Shown here: positions 32,236-47,200 of the stretch, piece by piece
Numbering within the stretch: the first letter of the stretch is position 1
How the letters are laid out: each line of letters begins with the position of its first letter
DNA from: Cryptomeria japonica
Taxonomy: Eukaryota; Streptophyta; Pinopsida; Cupressales; Cupressaceae
Direction of reading: 5' to 3'
Assembly (NCBI RefSeq): GCF_030272615.1
Contig: NC_081411.1
Coordinates: 44,281,517 to 44,345,516 of the forward strand
DNA length: 64,000 nucleotides
The notes under the pieces: generated by a model
The model's input: only the letters and a program-made list of their open reading frames with translations
What the model was told of the DNA's origin: nothing
The model's database searches: none
Position numbers and translations under genes: made by a program

Positions 32236-35200
32236 ATGGCAACAGTTAAGCAGCTAAGCTATGCTTTTGGGGAAATTGCACCTCCATCTAAATCTGCGCC
32301 AAAGAAGGTGCCCTTCGAAGTATTCATTAATCATCGTGGTACTGATACCAAACACACGCTGGCCTCTTCTATTTACGACATCCTGCAGGGCATGGGAGTT
32401 CAAGTTTTTCTGGATAAAGAGGTGTTTGAACTGGGCGATAACATACCGTTTGAAATAGAAGAGGCCATGCGTACTTCTCTCCTCCATATTGCCATACTTT
32501 CACCCAACTATGCACAATCTCCCTGGTGCTTGGCCGAGCTGTCATTTATGCTCAAAACCGGCAGCACAGTCATTCCTGTGTTCTACAATGTTGACCCCAG
32601 TGATGCCCGCTACCTGAAAAGATCTTTTGCTGTTGCATTTGACGAGCACGAAAGTAAGAAGAGATATACCCCAGAAAAGCTCAAGGATTGGAAAGAGGCA
32701 CTCCACAACGTTTCATTCCATTCTGGTGAAATCCTGCAGGGGAATGAGTAAGTACTAATCATTCTGTACCCTTTTTCTTTTTCTTTTGTATTGTAGAAGC
32801 CCTTTGTCATATCTTATGAACTCTTACCACTTTTCCAATTCTATTTTAAAATACTATTTTAAGTTTTTCCTCTCATGTGGGGATTTGCTTATAAAATTTA
32901 ATTTTAATTCTATATATAAATTTTCTGTTTTTGTAGATATTCTATTTTTAATTGTTTTAGTATTGCTAATAAATAGCATTTTTTATATTTTTTAAATTAT
33001 TAAAAAACTATCAATAAAATTTATAAGTATTGTTGAGTGTTATAAATGAGGAAAATATTAGTAAGTTGTATAACTATAAATAATGAAAATATTTAATTTA
33101 TTAAAATTAGTAGTTTTTAATTTAATGTTAAAGATAGTGTACAAAACAGAGTTACATTATGAGGAGCATCTCCCCCAAACTAGATCAGTACGATCACAAA
33201 GTATCAAAAAATTTTAAAATTTGGAATGACGTAGATCAACAGTTAACAAAAAGAGGATTACCGGTGGGTCATATTTTAATTACATGACCCAATTACATTA
33301 GTACTATAGTCTGCTTGGTCACACTCAAATGCGCCTAAAGGAGGCACAATCTCTGGATCCATTGTAATGTCCCACCTGGCCTTGTCCTTTTATTCCTTGT
33401 TCTTAGCCTCAATCTCTTCCTTGGTGATCTGTTTTTCTTCAAGATGCTTGTTAACTCTAGTTCCTCTTTGCTCAAATTGTTCTTACCATGTTGAAGAAAT
33501 GGGCAGATTGAATATCAGTCTTGTACACCAACATGACACCTCCTTTAAGCAGCAACCTAAATCTTTCTTTGGCAATCTCCATCGTATCTGAAACCTGTAA
33601 CATGATAGTAAAATACGTGAGTTCGCACTCAAACTCAGTAAGGAGCCTTCTTTTGGACTGAAAAATCTCTTTATTCTTCCCTTTCCACAAAAACCAAAAA
33701 ACCAAAGGACTCCACTTGTAAAAACAAACCAAAATTTGTTTAAGACAGCATCAAATTTATCAACATAACCGGCAATAATTTCTATCCAATTAAAGCCTGC
33801 ATTATCATTCCAGGAGACAGGTAAACCAAACATTAAAGACCTTAGGCAATAACAAATTTGTAATGAAAAAACAGATGTTCAAAAGTCTCAGGAACATTAC
33901 AACAATCACAGATCCTAGTAGGCAAACCACGACTGTGCAAGAATCAATAGCAAGTTTTTTCAGAAGGAGAAGCCAACGAGAACAAGTTTTTGTAGGTTCA
34001 AGATGATTATGCCATAAGTGGTCCAAGGTCTTAAGGCGTTTGGAGTCCAGCCAATCTAATTTCCAAGCTTTATCAAGCCAAGCATAAATATCTCCCCAGG
34101 CAACGTGCATACAGTATATCTTGTAGACTGAAACAGGTAAGTTTTGTGCCATCTTGCCATCTAATATTCTCAAACAATTCTGAATTTGTTAAATTCTTCC
34201 TTGGGGAACCAATCCACCAAATCTCTAGCAATCATGGTGTATGCCTTTTTATGAGAAGGAGGAAGTCCAAACTTAAAGCTCAATTGCTCCCATGTCCCAA
34301 GCTTACCATCCACCAGAATATCCTGTAAAACATTGACGCCTACTGCATTTCAATATTTAGTATATCAGCCTTGGATCAAATCCAATGGCTTCTACAAGAC
34401 CTCACCAAATAAATCTGCTTGTAACCGAATAGGGAGGAGAGTTGCACACAACTGCTCCATTGTTAACAAGATACCTTACTTGAGCCCATGCCTTCCACAA
34501 GGATGCAAAAACCTCGGAACCATAGGTCCTAACCTCAAACTGGCTAAAGAGTATATCTTGTAGATTAATAGGGGTCCACAATTTTCCTTTTTTTGGTGTA
34601 GACAAACTCAAGTTATTCGTAATCAATACTTTCCATGGCTCATCCTTTTGGGTGGCCTTAAAGATCCATTTTGAAGCAAGTGCCATACCTTGAATTTTCA
34701 AATCCTTTAAGCCCAACCCACCTTGGCATTTTGGAATGTAACACCCAAGCCCAAGATACACCGTGTCTCTTTTTAGATCCCTTGCCATCAGACCATAAAA
34801 ACTCTCGTAAAATATTTTGAAGTTTGTTAAACTACACATTTGCAAATAGCCAGGTAGAAGCATGATAAATGGCATGAGATGCCAAGAATTTCGAACCACC
34901 CAAACTCTCCCAGCCAAGGAGAGGAGGTTGGTTTGCCAGTCGACATTTCTAATGTTTCCTTTCAAGTTTCTTAAAAAATAAAAAGCCAATTCCACATGTC
35001 TTGGAGAAGGAGAAATAGAGAAAGGGTTACAAAGGTACTTAACCACTTTAGAGAGGACGGACCATCCCCATCCTTTTGAAGCAAACTAGCTAGGACGATT
35101 AGAAGACGATAAATGGTATGAGATGCCAAGACTTTCTGAACTACCTGAACTACCTGAACTCTCGGAGCCAAGGAGAGGAGGTTGGTTTGCCATTTCTAAT

Positions 35201-38200
35201 GTTTCCTTTCAATTTAAAAAAAGCCAATTCCACATGTCTCAGAGAAAGAGAAACAGAGAAATGAATACCAAGGTACTTGATGACTTTAGAGGTGTTGGAC
35301 ATCCCCATCCTTTTGAAGCAAACTAGTTAGGAGGATCATTTGACCAACCAATAAAAATGGACTTATGAGGAGCAACCTTAGACCCAGAGGCATTACAAAA
35401 AATCTGTAGTTTGCCCACAATATTATTAAAGTTAGCTTCAAAAGGTTCAATGCAAAGAGCAGTATAATATGCAAATTGGGCATTGAAAAGTTGATCTTTG
35501 TTGGGAATCTTGATGTCTTGTAAGGGAGGGGAGATGAGATCAGATTTGAGAATGTGATGAAGTGCATTTGCCGCAATTACAAATAAGGTAGGCGCAATGG
35601 GACAACCTTGTCTAATGGACCTTTGTAGTGTTATTGGCCCTGGCAAATCACCATTGACATCAATAACTGTAAATGAATCCTTGAATAAAATACTAATCCA
35701 ATTGCAAAACTTAGAAGGAAATCTAAAGGCCTAACACAAAACACCATTTGATTTTGTCGTAGGCTTTCTCAAATTCTAACAGGATGATGGCCACATTTTA
35801 ACCATCTTGTTTAACCTAGTGCATATCTTCGCAACTTGTTATCAGATTTTCCAAGATGTATCTTCCTTTTATGAAACCAGTTTGAGTCTTTGAAACAATT
35901 TTACCCAACACCTTTGTGAGTCTTCTAGCCAAAGTCTTTGCCAAGATTTTATAGGAGAGGTTCAACAAAGTAACAGGGCTCTAGTTCCTTATTTGAGTTT
36001 TATCCTCATTCTTGGGAATGAGTTTAATAATACCTCTATTGATGTTCTTGCCCAAGGACTTGTTAACAAATGCTGCATTATAGAGGTCTAGGAGTTTTGC
36101 ACTAATCCAATGAATATTTTTCTTATAGAATTTAGCAAGAGACCATCAAGGCCTAGGGACTTCCCATTGGCAAGAGAACACATGGTGCAATATAACTCTA
36201 GAACATAAAGGTCCTTATCCAAATTCATAGCATCCTCATCTGAGATCTTTCTAGGGATCATTTTTTCAGACAAAAATCCCTGGCATCTTGAAGTAAATAA
36301 GTTTTGAAAGAAATCATGGAGAGCTGACTTTAGAAAAGTTTGGTCACTTGAGGTTTGACCATTATGAGAAATGGCTTCTCTACCTTACAATTACTTGATA
36401 AGGTGAAAGAAGTACTTAGATACCCAATCCCCATCCTTCAACCAATTCATTTTGCTCTGATTTCCTAAAATTGGAATTTGTAGTTCTAAATTTATCTGAG
36501 TAGAGTCTTTGTCCTGACTAATTTGGCCTCCAATAATTGGTTAGGGCCTTGTCTTGCATCTGTACTTCAAGCATAAGGATTTTTTTCCCGCAGTAGGTTA
36601 TCGATATTGTTTCCTGTGCATAGCTTTTGTTTTACCCATTATCTAAAAGAGACTCCTCCAAACCTCCACCAAGGAGTCCCAAACTTGAGTAGGGTTTTTG
36701 TGCTTGTTAAGAGCTTTAGTAATAGCAGTAACTGATTTAATGGCCCCCGAACAGGCTTCATCATTTAGGAGAGAGACACTAAGCTTGGAAATGCTAGCTA
36801 GATCTAGGGGCCACAGTCGGGGTAGTAGAGGTATCCCAAGGAACATTGATAGCAATAGGAGAGTGATCTAAAATTGAGGAAGGGATCACAAAAACTGCAT
36901 TGCTCCCTTCAGGACAATTAAAAGTGAAAAAAGACCCATTGTCATAGGCCCTATCAACTCTGCAGTATATTCTATTTCACATTGACTAGTTATTGCACCG
37001 TGTATAAGAGATGGATGAGGAAGAGAATTTCTTTTTAGCTGGGGGGTCAACCAAGTTCAAAGATCTCTTGAATTTGGACTAAGAGAAAAGTTCATCACCT
37101 TTTCGTAGGGCATCTTTCCCATCTTTTTTATCTTCTTTATATTCAACCATATTAAAGTCCCCAATACATATCCATGGTACCTTAGGGAGGTTGGAAGTCA
37201 TCTAGTTCCAAAGCACTAATCTCTTTCTATAGTCATTAGAAGCATTTAAGGAATCAAGCCAAATTGATCCTCTACAATTTTCAAAGTAACCCACACTAGT
37301 CGATTACAAGGGATGAGCTAGTTTGTACAATGCTATCACCCCATTTAGGATGGATTAGAATAACAGTGCCCCCTCTCCCTTTATCATAGTTTGAAATAAC
37401 AACAATAGCTTTTCTCCAAATGAAGTTCAACACAGTTTGTGCTTGAAACCCAACCACTTTGGTTTCTTGAAGACAAATGAAGTCCATATTAGGCCTAGCA
37501 TTGCAAAAGGCTCTAACCACAAATTTCTTGTCTCCAGATTCTAGCCCTCTTACATTCCAGCTATAGATGTCAAAATTCATTTAGGGTCAGGAGGGGGAGA
37601 ATTTTCTAATTTTTATAAAGCCTGTCAAAGCACTTAGGGATATTGTTTCCTTTATTATTAACTTTTTTCTTAGACCCAGAGTTTGAGTTAGTTGGTTTGT
37701 CCTTGTATTTCCTTTTTTTATTATCCTCTTTTCCAATAACCGGACTTTGAGCCAAAGAAGGGCTAGGCATATAAGAATCTTTATCAAAAGCCTTGTCACC
37801 AGGATTGAGGGTAGAATATATCGCTTGAAGTGCATCTTAAGGAGAGCGGCATATGATTTGTCTGATTTGAGCAGCTTTAGCCTAAATTGAGTCAAGGGCA
37901 AGCTGTTGTGGATTCTTATGGGTCAGAATGGGAGCAATGCTCTATTTTGGTAGAGGGCAAGGGTGGGATATAAGAGCAATTGAGGCCTGAACATGAATAA
38001 TTTCAAGTTCTTCCTCGAAGAGGGGTTGCGGTCCACTAGTGACATAGTACTATTGATAGCCTTTAGGGCTTCTGAATTTGGAGCTTCCTCCAAAAGACGG
38101 CCTGTTTTTTCAGACATCTCAATATCATTAGGACTATTTGACTTAGGAACTTGCCTATCAATCACCATATCATTGTCATTTAGCCCCTCCTTATCTAGGG

Positions 38201-41200
38201 TTTGCATTTTATTTTGTCCTTTATTTGCATCTGGTTTGCCCTGATTGGGTTGGAATGCCCCAATAGGTTTCTGTATGATGGTAGGGCAATCTTTTCTAAG
38301 GTACCCATTGTTTTTACAAAAAAAAAAGCATTTAGAGTGTCCAAAACCTTAATATCCTCAGTTATCGGGTTTGCCGGTTTTGGGCTCCAAACGCGAGCTG
38401 GGTTCCGTGCGGGTCTGAGTTTGCATTGGGTTCGCCCTGGGTTTGCCCTGGGTTCGGCCAGGGTTCGCTCTTTTGACGGTGGCAAACCCACAGTCAAAAG
38501 GGTGAACCTTGGCCGAACCCAAGAGAACCCAAGCGTGGACCCGGGTGAACCCACGGGCTGGACCAGTCAAGTCACCAAAAAGTGACTTTTTCATATTAAA
38601 AAACTATTTTTTTTTTGCCTTTTTTGGGCCAAAAATCCTAATCCGCCCTTGCTAAATGCATTTGGCATTGATCAATGATGAAGCAGCATACTATTAAATG
38701 TATTTAGATTTGTAATTTTGTATATATATAGGGACGAACCCAACCCACGAACCCAAAAGGCAAATTTTTTTTTCCCAAACCCATGAACCGGGTTTGCGTC
38801 TTCGAACTCAATCCCGAACCCAAACCGGTAACTTAGTTAATATCCCATAGATGAGTCTCATTATCAACATTCAAAGAAATTATATCTGAAATCACTGCAT
38901 CAAGGTATAAAGCTATCAAAACCCTAACATTTAGATGAGGTAGAGTGACCTAGGATTCCTCAATTTGTGTAACATTGCCTATAGGTTTCAAAATTTGTGG
39001 AATAAATTTCTTGCTTATTGTGAGTCCTAAAGAAAACCACAAAAAGGTCTTTCTGAATCATTCACCTCCTAGAGAGGAATCCACGACCAGTTGTATTCCT
39101 CCATGAAAGGCAACAGATGAAGGGCATGAGAAATCACTAGAATCTGTGATGAGGGCTTCTTTGTAAGATGATTTTTGCAAAGAGGGCTGAAGATCTTGTT
39201 TTTACGAATCATGATTTTTAGGGGGTTAATCCTTGCTCCCATTGTGCTCTATTTGTTCATCATCGATTGCATTAGTTTCTCCCATGAGCTCGAAGGCTTG
39301 GGAGAGGCAACTTAGCTTACTATGTGCTCGAGAATTGAATATGACCTAGACTCCAAGGCCGAGGGGTGGGTGCAATAAATAATAGGCCAAGCAGGAATAT
39401 AATTCAAATTTTTAAAAAATTCCACATCCTTCCAAACATCAGAAAGAAATGAACACCATTGAGACCCAAACCCTATGACCAAAAGAACGCCAAAAGAAAC
39501 ATCAACAATCCAGACCAAACGCTAGAAAAGGAGGAAGGAGGCAATCAATCATGACAAAGAGCACCAATCTGAGATCGAAGAAATGAAAGCAACACTTTGA
39601 GGGCTTCAATGGCAGAAAACCTTTTGGCTTCCCGAGAACATTGCACTCACTCTCCAATCCAAGCCTAATTTTCAATAATAATAACACAAAATTGTCCCAA
39701 ACTTATTAGATGTTTAAAAAACATTTATGGTACTTATTATTTATCTTTTTCTTATTGTAATAATAGAATTTGGTTTGTAATAGAAAAACAATGTAAATGG
39801 AATTGAATTAGTATTTATTGCTTGATTTGTTAATTTGTCTAATGATTTTGTTTCAATTTTTTGTTTTCAAGTTTACAATATTTGACATATCTCTTCTCTT
39901 TATAAGATTGTGTAGATGCTTTAAAAATAAATAGAGATGAAATTTGTTGATATGACGGAATCTAGACCTTAATTTTTTTGAAATGAATCCACATTTTAGA
40001 TGAGCCATTTTAGTGAATGCCGAAAACATATAACTTCTATGACAAACTAATTTTGACAAATCTGATTTATTTAATTAAATATATCAAGTAATTTGATGTT
40101 GGACAAATACTAAAAATATCGAAGTACATTTCATCCACTAACCCAGAGATTGTAACGAGATGTTTGGTAAAATAAATCTTAATAATTAAGTTATCCTAAA
40201 TATTAAAATTATAACTAACTTGCCAGTTTTGGTAGAAATCTTGGTTTTGGTTCATTGATTCGTGTTATGGATTTGACATTGTTTTTTTGGGTTGTGTTTG
40301 TTAATAGACAATGTCTTGAGTTTCATTTTAAAATTACATTCATTATATTCCCAAAGGTTGCAAAATTTTCTTTACTGCTGAAACAAATAAGATCGATCTT
40401 TTTTCTGACCAGGTGGGTTCATTCAAGGGCCTCACAAATTATAATGATTTCTGCAACCTGTACTTCTCTCACGATCTTTTGAATCTGTCAACAGCCAGCA
40501 GGCCCAGCACTCACATGATCTTACAGCTCTGGTACCAAATGTACTTTTTGAAACACACAAATAAATACAAACTGCTCCAGAAAACAGAGAATTGTAACAA
40601 CAATCAAATTTGATTTTACATGCACAAATAATTTTCTGTTGATCTGATGAGTTACATCTTGCCTCACCGTAGAGGTATTCCTCATTCATTACACCGCTTC
40701 AAACAGCACAAGAACAATCCTTTGTAAAAATTACATCCTCTAAAATTTAATAGTAAACTAGAGTGTTTTCTTCCATGTATTTATTATGCAAAATTGGAAC
40801 TCATAGATTAACTTTAAGACTTCTAAATTAAGAATCCTAAAAATATCACCATATATGCATTATACATGCAATGCATCACACGCTAACACATGGAACATTT
40901 CAAGTCCAGGCACTACAAATCTTGCAAACAATGGATATGCAACAACCTGAAAGAAGTAAGGCATCTGTTACAGAGGATTATATACAATAGTATCTTTCTT
41001 GTCATCCTTTCTTTCTTTATGTTCATCATCTCTTTCAATAGTGTATCCAAGGTTGTTGTAGGGACAAGAGTGGTATTAAGAATAGGGAGATAATGTAGGA
41101 GGTTTGAAGAGGTTGGGATGTAAAAAGCATAGACATTGATTTGAATGAGTTGGAGACATTATCGCGGGTATTTGATATGGGATGAGATGGTAAGATGGTA

Positions 41201-44200
41201 TGCTCAAGATTGTGAAATAATGTAATAGGGACAAGAGTGGCTATGGAAGTGAGAGGGTTAGATGTAAACCCTAAACTCTAGACCCTTAACAAGGGTACAT
41301 AGCGTGGTAAAAGGGTAGAATAAGTGAATAAGAAGTAAACCTTCAAATAAAACATTATCAATGAAGCATAGATATGGATAAGGAAGATTACATTTGAAAA
41401 TAGGTTGTAAACTAGAGAAATGCAGATCTAAAAACTCTAAAGATGATGGAAAAGTGTGGGATGGAATATTAGGTGATGCAGGACGAGTCACCAAAATGTA
41501 AAGGAAAATGAACTTTTGCAAAGGTTTAGTTTAGGGCCTTTAGGCCATCAAATAAGATGCTTACATCTCACTCCACCAATTAACCTAGAATAATAAGTAA
41601 GAAATGTAATCTAATGCATTTACGAATTTAATGCTATAGCAGGAAAATTAAATTCAACAAGAATTAGGTACTTACCTCTATGAGAAAAATGAATTAGTTT
41701 AATATGGCATTGAACTTAAAATTATATGTTACCTAGAAATTCTACCTCTATTGTAAATGTAATGCCTCAGGTTCTATGTTAGAGTTGAGCTCTGTCCTAG
41801 GTTGAGTTTGTGGCCGGTTAGGTTTTTTCTATGTTCGGGGATCTCTCCTCCATGTATAGATCGAATCTTGCTTAGTGTGTACCTTGATTAAATAGCTTAC
41901 CTAGTTTATATACATCTTCTTTTATCTCTACTCTACTATGAGGATGGTGGTATTTTAAAATTCCATCAGGCATTACTGCTATCTTGCTAAAGGATGTGTT
42001 ATGCTCGTTCAACCTTGAAAAACTTCAGTGTGCAAAAACTCACTCCTTAGGATGAGTTAAGGATGATCAAGGAATGAGAGGATGCCAAATGGATGCGAGT
42101 GAATACCTTCAAATATTATCATATAGCATCAAATCATATAAATGCGTGTTTAATCATTCACAATGGATAGTGGAATGGGCAAGGATTGGATCTATTTGAA
42201 TTTAAATTTTGAAAATTTTAGGGTCAAATTGATGGGTGGGGGTCAAATCTCGCATTCAGGGAAACGACTCAAGGCATGAAAATGGTTAGATTCATGAAAA
42301 TGAACCAAGACATAAAAATGGTTAGATTCATGTGGTTTATTGGGATGCGTTAATAAATAGGTGTAATAAGGGGCAGATGTACCAAGATGTGAGCATTTAT
42401 GGATAAGGAAGAGGATAAATGTGCAGGAATGTAAGTTTCTAGGGCTTTGTTAATGCTAGAGGAATTAGTCTAACTTTGCATAAGATTAATTGATTAGTTC
42501 CTTTAAAATCAAAACAAAAGGTAAAGATTCTATCATTAGCCTAAATAGCTTTACTCAAAGATTCAATAGTGAATTATTGGCATCAACACACCTAAAATAA
42601 GGGGTCTATTTTATTAAATTATGACTTTCCATTTTTACACCATTTGTAATTATCATTTAAGAAATCTGAGTTGTTATCATTTCACATAAATTACATGATC
42701 AACAAATACGCACAAAATAATCATCTACAACACCCCTTCATTATATAGTAAACCCCAAATTGACATAAAATTACTTAATTAGTCTAAATTCCTCAAAGAT
42801 TTATTATTTTTACTATTATTGAAGCATCAATATAAAGATTTATTATTTTTACTATTATTGAACCATCAATATAAAGATTTATTATTTTTACTATTATTGA
42901 ATCATCAATATATAATATATTTAAATATTGCTCAAAATAACAATGCGTGGTGCCTTTAGGCATTAGTTGAGTATGGCATATTGTCATGGCTTACTTATAA
43001 TATCTTCAAATTTTATTGCTCTAAATAGAATCATTGATCAATTAATATCACGGATATACAATATAATGATCATAATATTTTAAAGCTATTTAGAACCATA
43101 CAAAAGGTTTTTATTCTTTAGAATAAAATCTTTTTAAAAATAATATATATTGTACTTCTATCCCTTTGTATTCTCTGTAGTTTTACTTTTTTAAATGTAA
43201 TATAATTTAATTTTCATATATCTCAGGCATGTAAATATATTTATTTATTTATCTTCCATTCATCTTCTCTCATGAACAATTGATTCGGTCTATAGCTAAA
43301 ATCTTTTAGAAATATATATATTTATATTAGTTTTAATTTGATTTTTATTAAATAAATTTGGATGATGATTTGTCTTATGGTTTTCTTTTGCTTAGTGATG
43401 AAAAAAGGTTGTTGAAAAGTATTGTAAATTCTGTGATGAAGCACATGAGAAAGGCAGTGAAATTGGAGGTTGCCAAACATCCAGTGGGTCTTGATGAGAC
43501 AATACATGACTTTGAAAGAAGTGCACTTGATTTTTCTCAAAAAGTACAAATTGTGGGGATTGTTGGCATGGGAGGCTCTGGGAAAACAACACTTGCAACA
43601 GAAATATATAACAGGAAAAGTTCCTCCATAAATAAATGCAGTTGTATTTTTGAAGTCCGAGATGCAGCATACAAAAATGATTTACATAACAAGCAAAAAA
43701 AGCTTATGCAAGACATTGGTTTCAGTGCATTACAATTTGATAATGTACAAGAAGGGAAGGCAATACTTAAAAATCGTTTGAGATCTTTTCAGGTTCTTAT
43801 TATTTTGGATGATGTAGATCATGCAGAACAGTTAGATGCTCTATTGCCAGAAATTCACAACTTTGAGCCAGGTAGTTTAATCATTGTCACAAGTCGTGAA
43901 TTGGGTGTTCTCAAATCATGGGGAGTCTCCTCCATTTACCAAATGAAAGGATTAAATCCTAAACATGCTAGAGAGCTTTTATGTTGGCATGCTTTTCTAC
44001 AGTCTTCTCCTCCAAATGAATTTCAAAGTCTTGTTGAAGAGTTCGTAAAAATTTGCAACAGATTACCCTTATCTCTTAAGATATTTGGAGGACTGCTTTA
44101 TGGAAAGCCCAAGGACTACTGGGATTCTCAATTGAATAAGGCTTCAAGATTATTGCCCAATGACATTAAGGAGAGCCTTAAAATAAGCTTTGATGCATTA

Positions 44201-47200
44201 GATGAGGAGGAACAGGAGATATTCTTAGATATAGCTTCTTTTTTCATAGGAGAAGAAAAAAGTATGGCTATTGCAGTGTGGGATGGATCCAGATGGAATG
44301 GGGAACATAGTTGGGAAGTACTTGAGAATAAGTGTCTGGTTGAGGTTGATAAGAGTAACCGGATCAAAATGCATGATCAACTTAGGGATCTTGGAAAAGA
44401 CATTGCAAAGGGGAGGTCACCCTACCGTGTTTGGTCAACACAGCAAATCATCGACATGCAGAATCAGTCGACGGTGAGCTTAATATTCTTTTAGATGCTG
44501 TCTAATTTCTCGTATAAAAACCTTGTTCGTTCATTGCTATGCAATCTTAGTTGTTTTATTTTATAAGGTTTCTGTCCTTTTGCATTTTCTATTCAGGAAA
44601 GAGTGCCGATTCGGGGGATTAAAGCGGCAACGGATGATTTCTATGAAGAATCCCATTATGGTACACCTTTTGAGGAGTGCATGGAGCTTGTAAGAGGCTC
44701 TACTAGAAGGTTTAAGCGCCTTGCACCTTCTATCCTTGTTGTCAAGGAGAATTATTTTACAGAAGAATTAGCAACAATATCACCGGGCCTTGTCTGGCTG
44801 CGATGGATCATGTTTAGTCAGAGAGCTCTTCCGTTGTGGCTTTCATTGAAGAATTTAAGAGTTTTAGAGCTTCCAGATGCTGAACACATAGAAGAATTGT
44901 GGAGTGACTCTGCCGATGTAAGTATCTTCCTTTTTTTTGTCAATATTTATAGAATTGCATGTTTTAAGTGTTTGTATAATTTTCTGAAGTGAAATGCAAC
45001 GTGGTTGCAGCTTCCTTTGGAGTTAAGAGAGCTGAATCTTGTAGATGCCCCAAGTTTCCTCAGATTTCCAAGGTCAATAAGATGTCTAAAACATTTAAAA
45101 AAGATATCCTTGACCGGGAATATGTATGACTCTATCGACCGTCTTCCTGAAGGGTTTTATCTTCTCCAATCGTTGGAGCATATTCAGCTAAGGGCATGTG
45201 TTAAGCTGACCTCACTGCCCAGTAACTTTGGCCTTTTGACAAACTTGCGACATCTAGATTTGAGTTATTGCAGGGAGCTAAGGATGCTGCCTGAATCTTT
45301 TAAGCAGCTCATACATCTACAGTATATCAATTTCTATTGTTGCAAGCAGCTCACCTTAACGTCAGAGAACAATTTCATTCTGGAAAATATGATAATGCTG
45401 GAGACTCTGATTTTTTCAGGATGTACAAAATTGCAGGAGTTACCTCTGCATATCACAAATCAGTTGTCGCTCAGACATTTGTATGTGGAAGGCACCAGAT
45501 TAAGGGAGATACCAAGTAACATTGGTCGACTGAGCAAATTGGAAGTGCTGAAAATAGGGAGTGAGTTGTTGACAAGCTTGCCACCTTCTATCGGGAATCT
45601 GTCCTCCCTGTCTAGGCTTGAAATTTTATATTGTGAGGAGTTGGAAACTTTACCCGAGTCTATAGGAAATTTGGCTTCGTTAACCTGGATCAAAATTTTT
45701 TCATGTAAAAAGTTAAAATCTTTACCCGAGTCTGTGGGTCGTTTGTCGTCTTTGATTAATCTTATCATTTATCACTGTGGGGAGTTAGAAAGTTTACCCG
45801 AGTCTATTGGAGATTTGTCTTCTTTAACAAAGCTTGAAGTTTACTATTCTAAAAATTTAAATTTTTTACCTGAGTCTATAGGTCAATTATCTTCTCTGAC
45901 TAGTCTTTGCCTTTGTAATTGTGGTAAATTAGAAAATTTACCTGAATCTATTAGAAATTTGTCCCATTTGACTAATATTCAGATTTCAGAGTGTAAAAAG
46001 ATAAAATCTTTACCTGAATCTATAGGCTTTTTGTCTTCCTTAACTAGCCTTAACATTTCTCAATCTGAAGAGTTAGAAGCTTTACCTGAATCAATTGGAA
46101 ATTTGTCTCGCTTGAGTAATATTCAAATTAAAGAGTGTAAAATTTTAAGATATTTACCCGAATCTGTGGGTCAGTTGTCCTCCTTAACCAATCTTGACAT
46201 TTTGAAATGTGAGGAGTTAGAAACTTTACCCGAGTCTATTGGGAAATTGTTCCGTTTAACTAATCTTAAGATTTTGCTGTTGAAAAAGTTAAGATTTTTA
46301 CCCGAGTCTATAGGTCTTTTGCCCTCTTTAACTAATCTTAGCATTTCCAAATGTGAGAAGTTAGAAAGTTTACCTGAATCGATTGGAAATTTGTCTTGTT
46401 TAATTCATCTTGAAATTTTGTTCTGCAAAAAATTAAAATCTTTACCTCAGTCTATTGGTCATTTGTCCTCCTTAACTGATTTAAAAATTTATTTATGTGA
46501 GAAATTGGAATCTTTACCTAAGTCCATATGGAATTTGTCCTCCCTGACTCATCTGTCTATTTGTTTGTGTAAGAAGTTGGGATCTTTACCTGAACCTGTG
46601 GGAAGCCTTTATCAGTTAGAAGAACTGAGCATAAAGTCTACTCTAGAGAAGTATCTTCCAAAAAAAAGTGAGCAGCTTGGCAAGCTTCAAAGTTTGATTA
46701 TTGAGAGCTGCCCAATCACAGAATTGGCTTTCCTGTCGGGGCCCTTTTCCTCTTCGTTCTGCAACCTCAAGTCAATACATTTAATATACACTTCTTTGTC
46801 GAGGATTTCAATCTCTCAACAATGTTGCCCCAGCCTGGAAACTCTAAACCTTTTGTGTAATAACAAGTTAGTAGAGATTGAAACCTTGCCAATATCAATA
46901 AAGGCCATAAAGTTGAGCAAATGTAAAATGCTAAAGGGCATTGGTGTTATTTGTGACATGGCAAACCTTGAGACACTGTCTATACAGAACAGTGGGGATA
47001 AGTTAGAGGAGCTTCCAAGTTTTGCAGATCTATTCTCGCTTAAAGAATTTGAAATCATAGAAACTGCTGTTCAGCTTAAGCAAATTGAAGGCTTGGAAAA
47101 TTGCAGATCATTGGAGAGGTTGAGAGTACTAACTTGCTGCAGCGTGCCAGTCATTAAAAATTTGGAGCAATTGGAGAGACTGCAGAGACTAGAGCTCTCA

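Larger units (their letters stand above)
33360..39700 (-). mobile_element. L1-type LINE, degenerate, inside TNL intron 1
   Basis: The element lies antisense to the host gene. Reading right to left: an ORF1 region with DUF4283 debris and a zinc-knuckle remnant (about 39250-37590), then ORF2 with endonuclease, reverse transcriptase and a C-terminal zinc-binding region. A small TIR element (38358-38836) interrupts ORF1. A tandem duplication (34865-35340) interrupts ORF2. Neither LINE end is exact: the 3' end lies left of about 33400, and no clear poly(A) (poly-T on the plus strand) or target duplication was found. Confidence 0.8.

Noticed and set aside
42795..42911. The 3 x 39 bp repeat as a regulatory or CRISPR-like array
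   Set aside because: Contiguous AT-rich units without spacers; an ordinary minisatellite.
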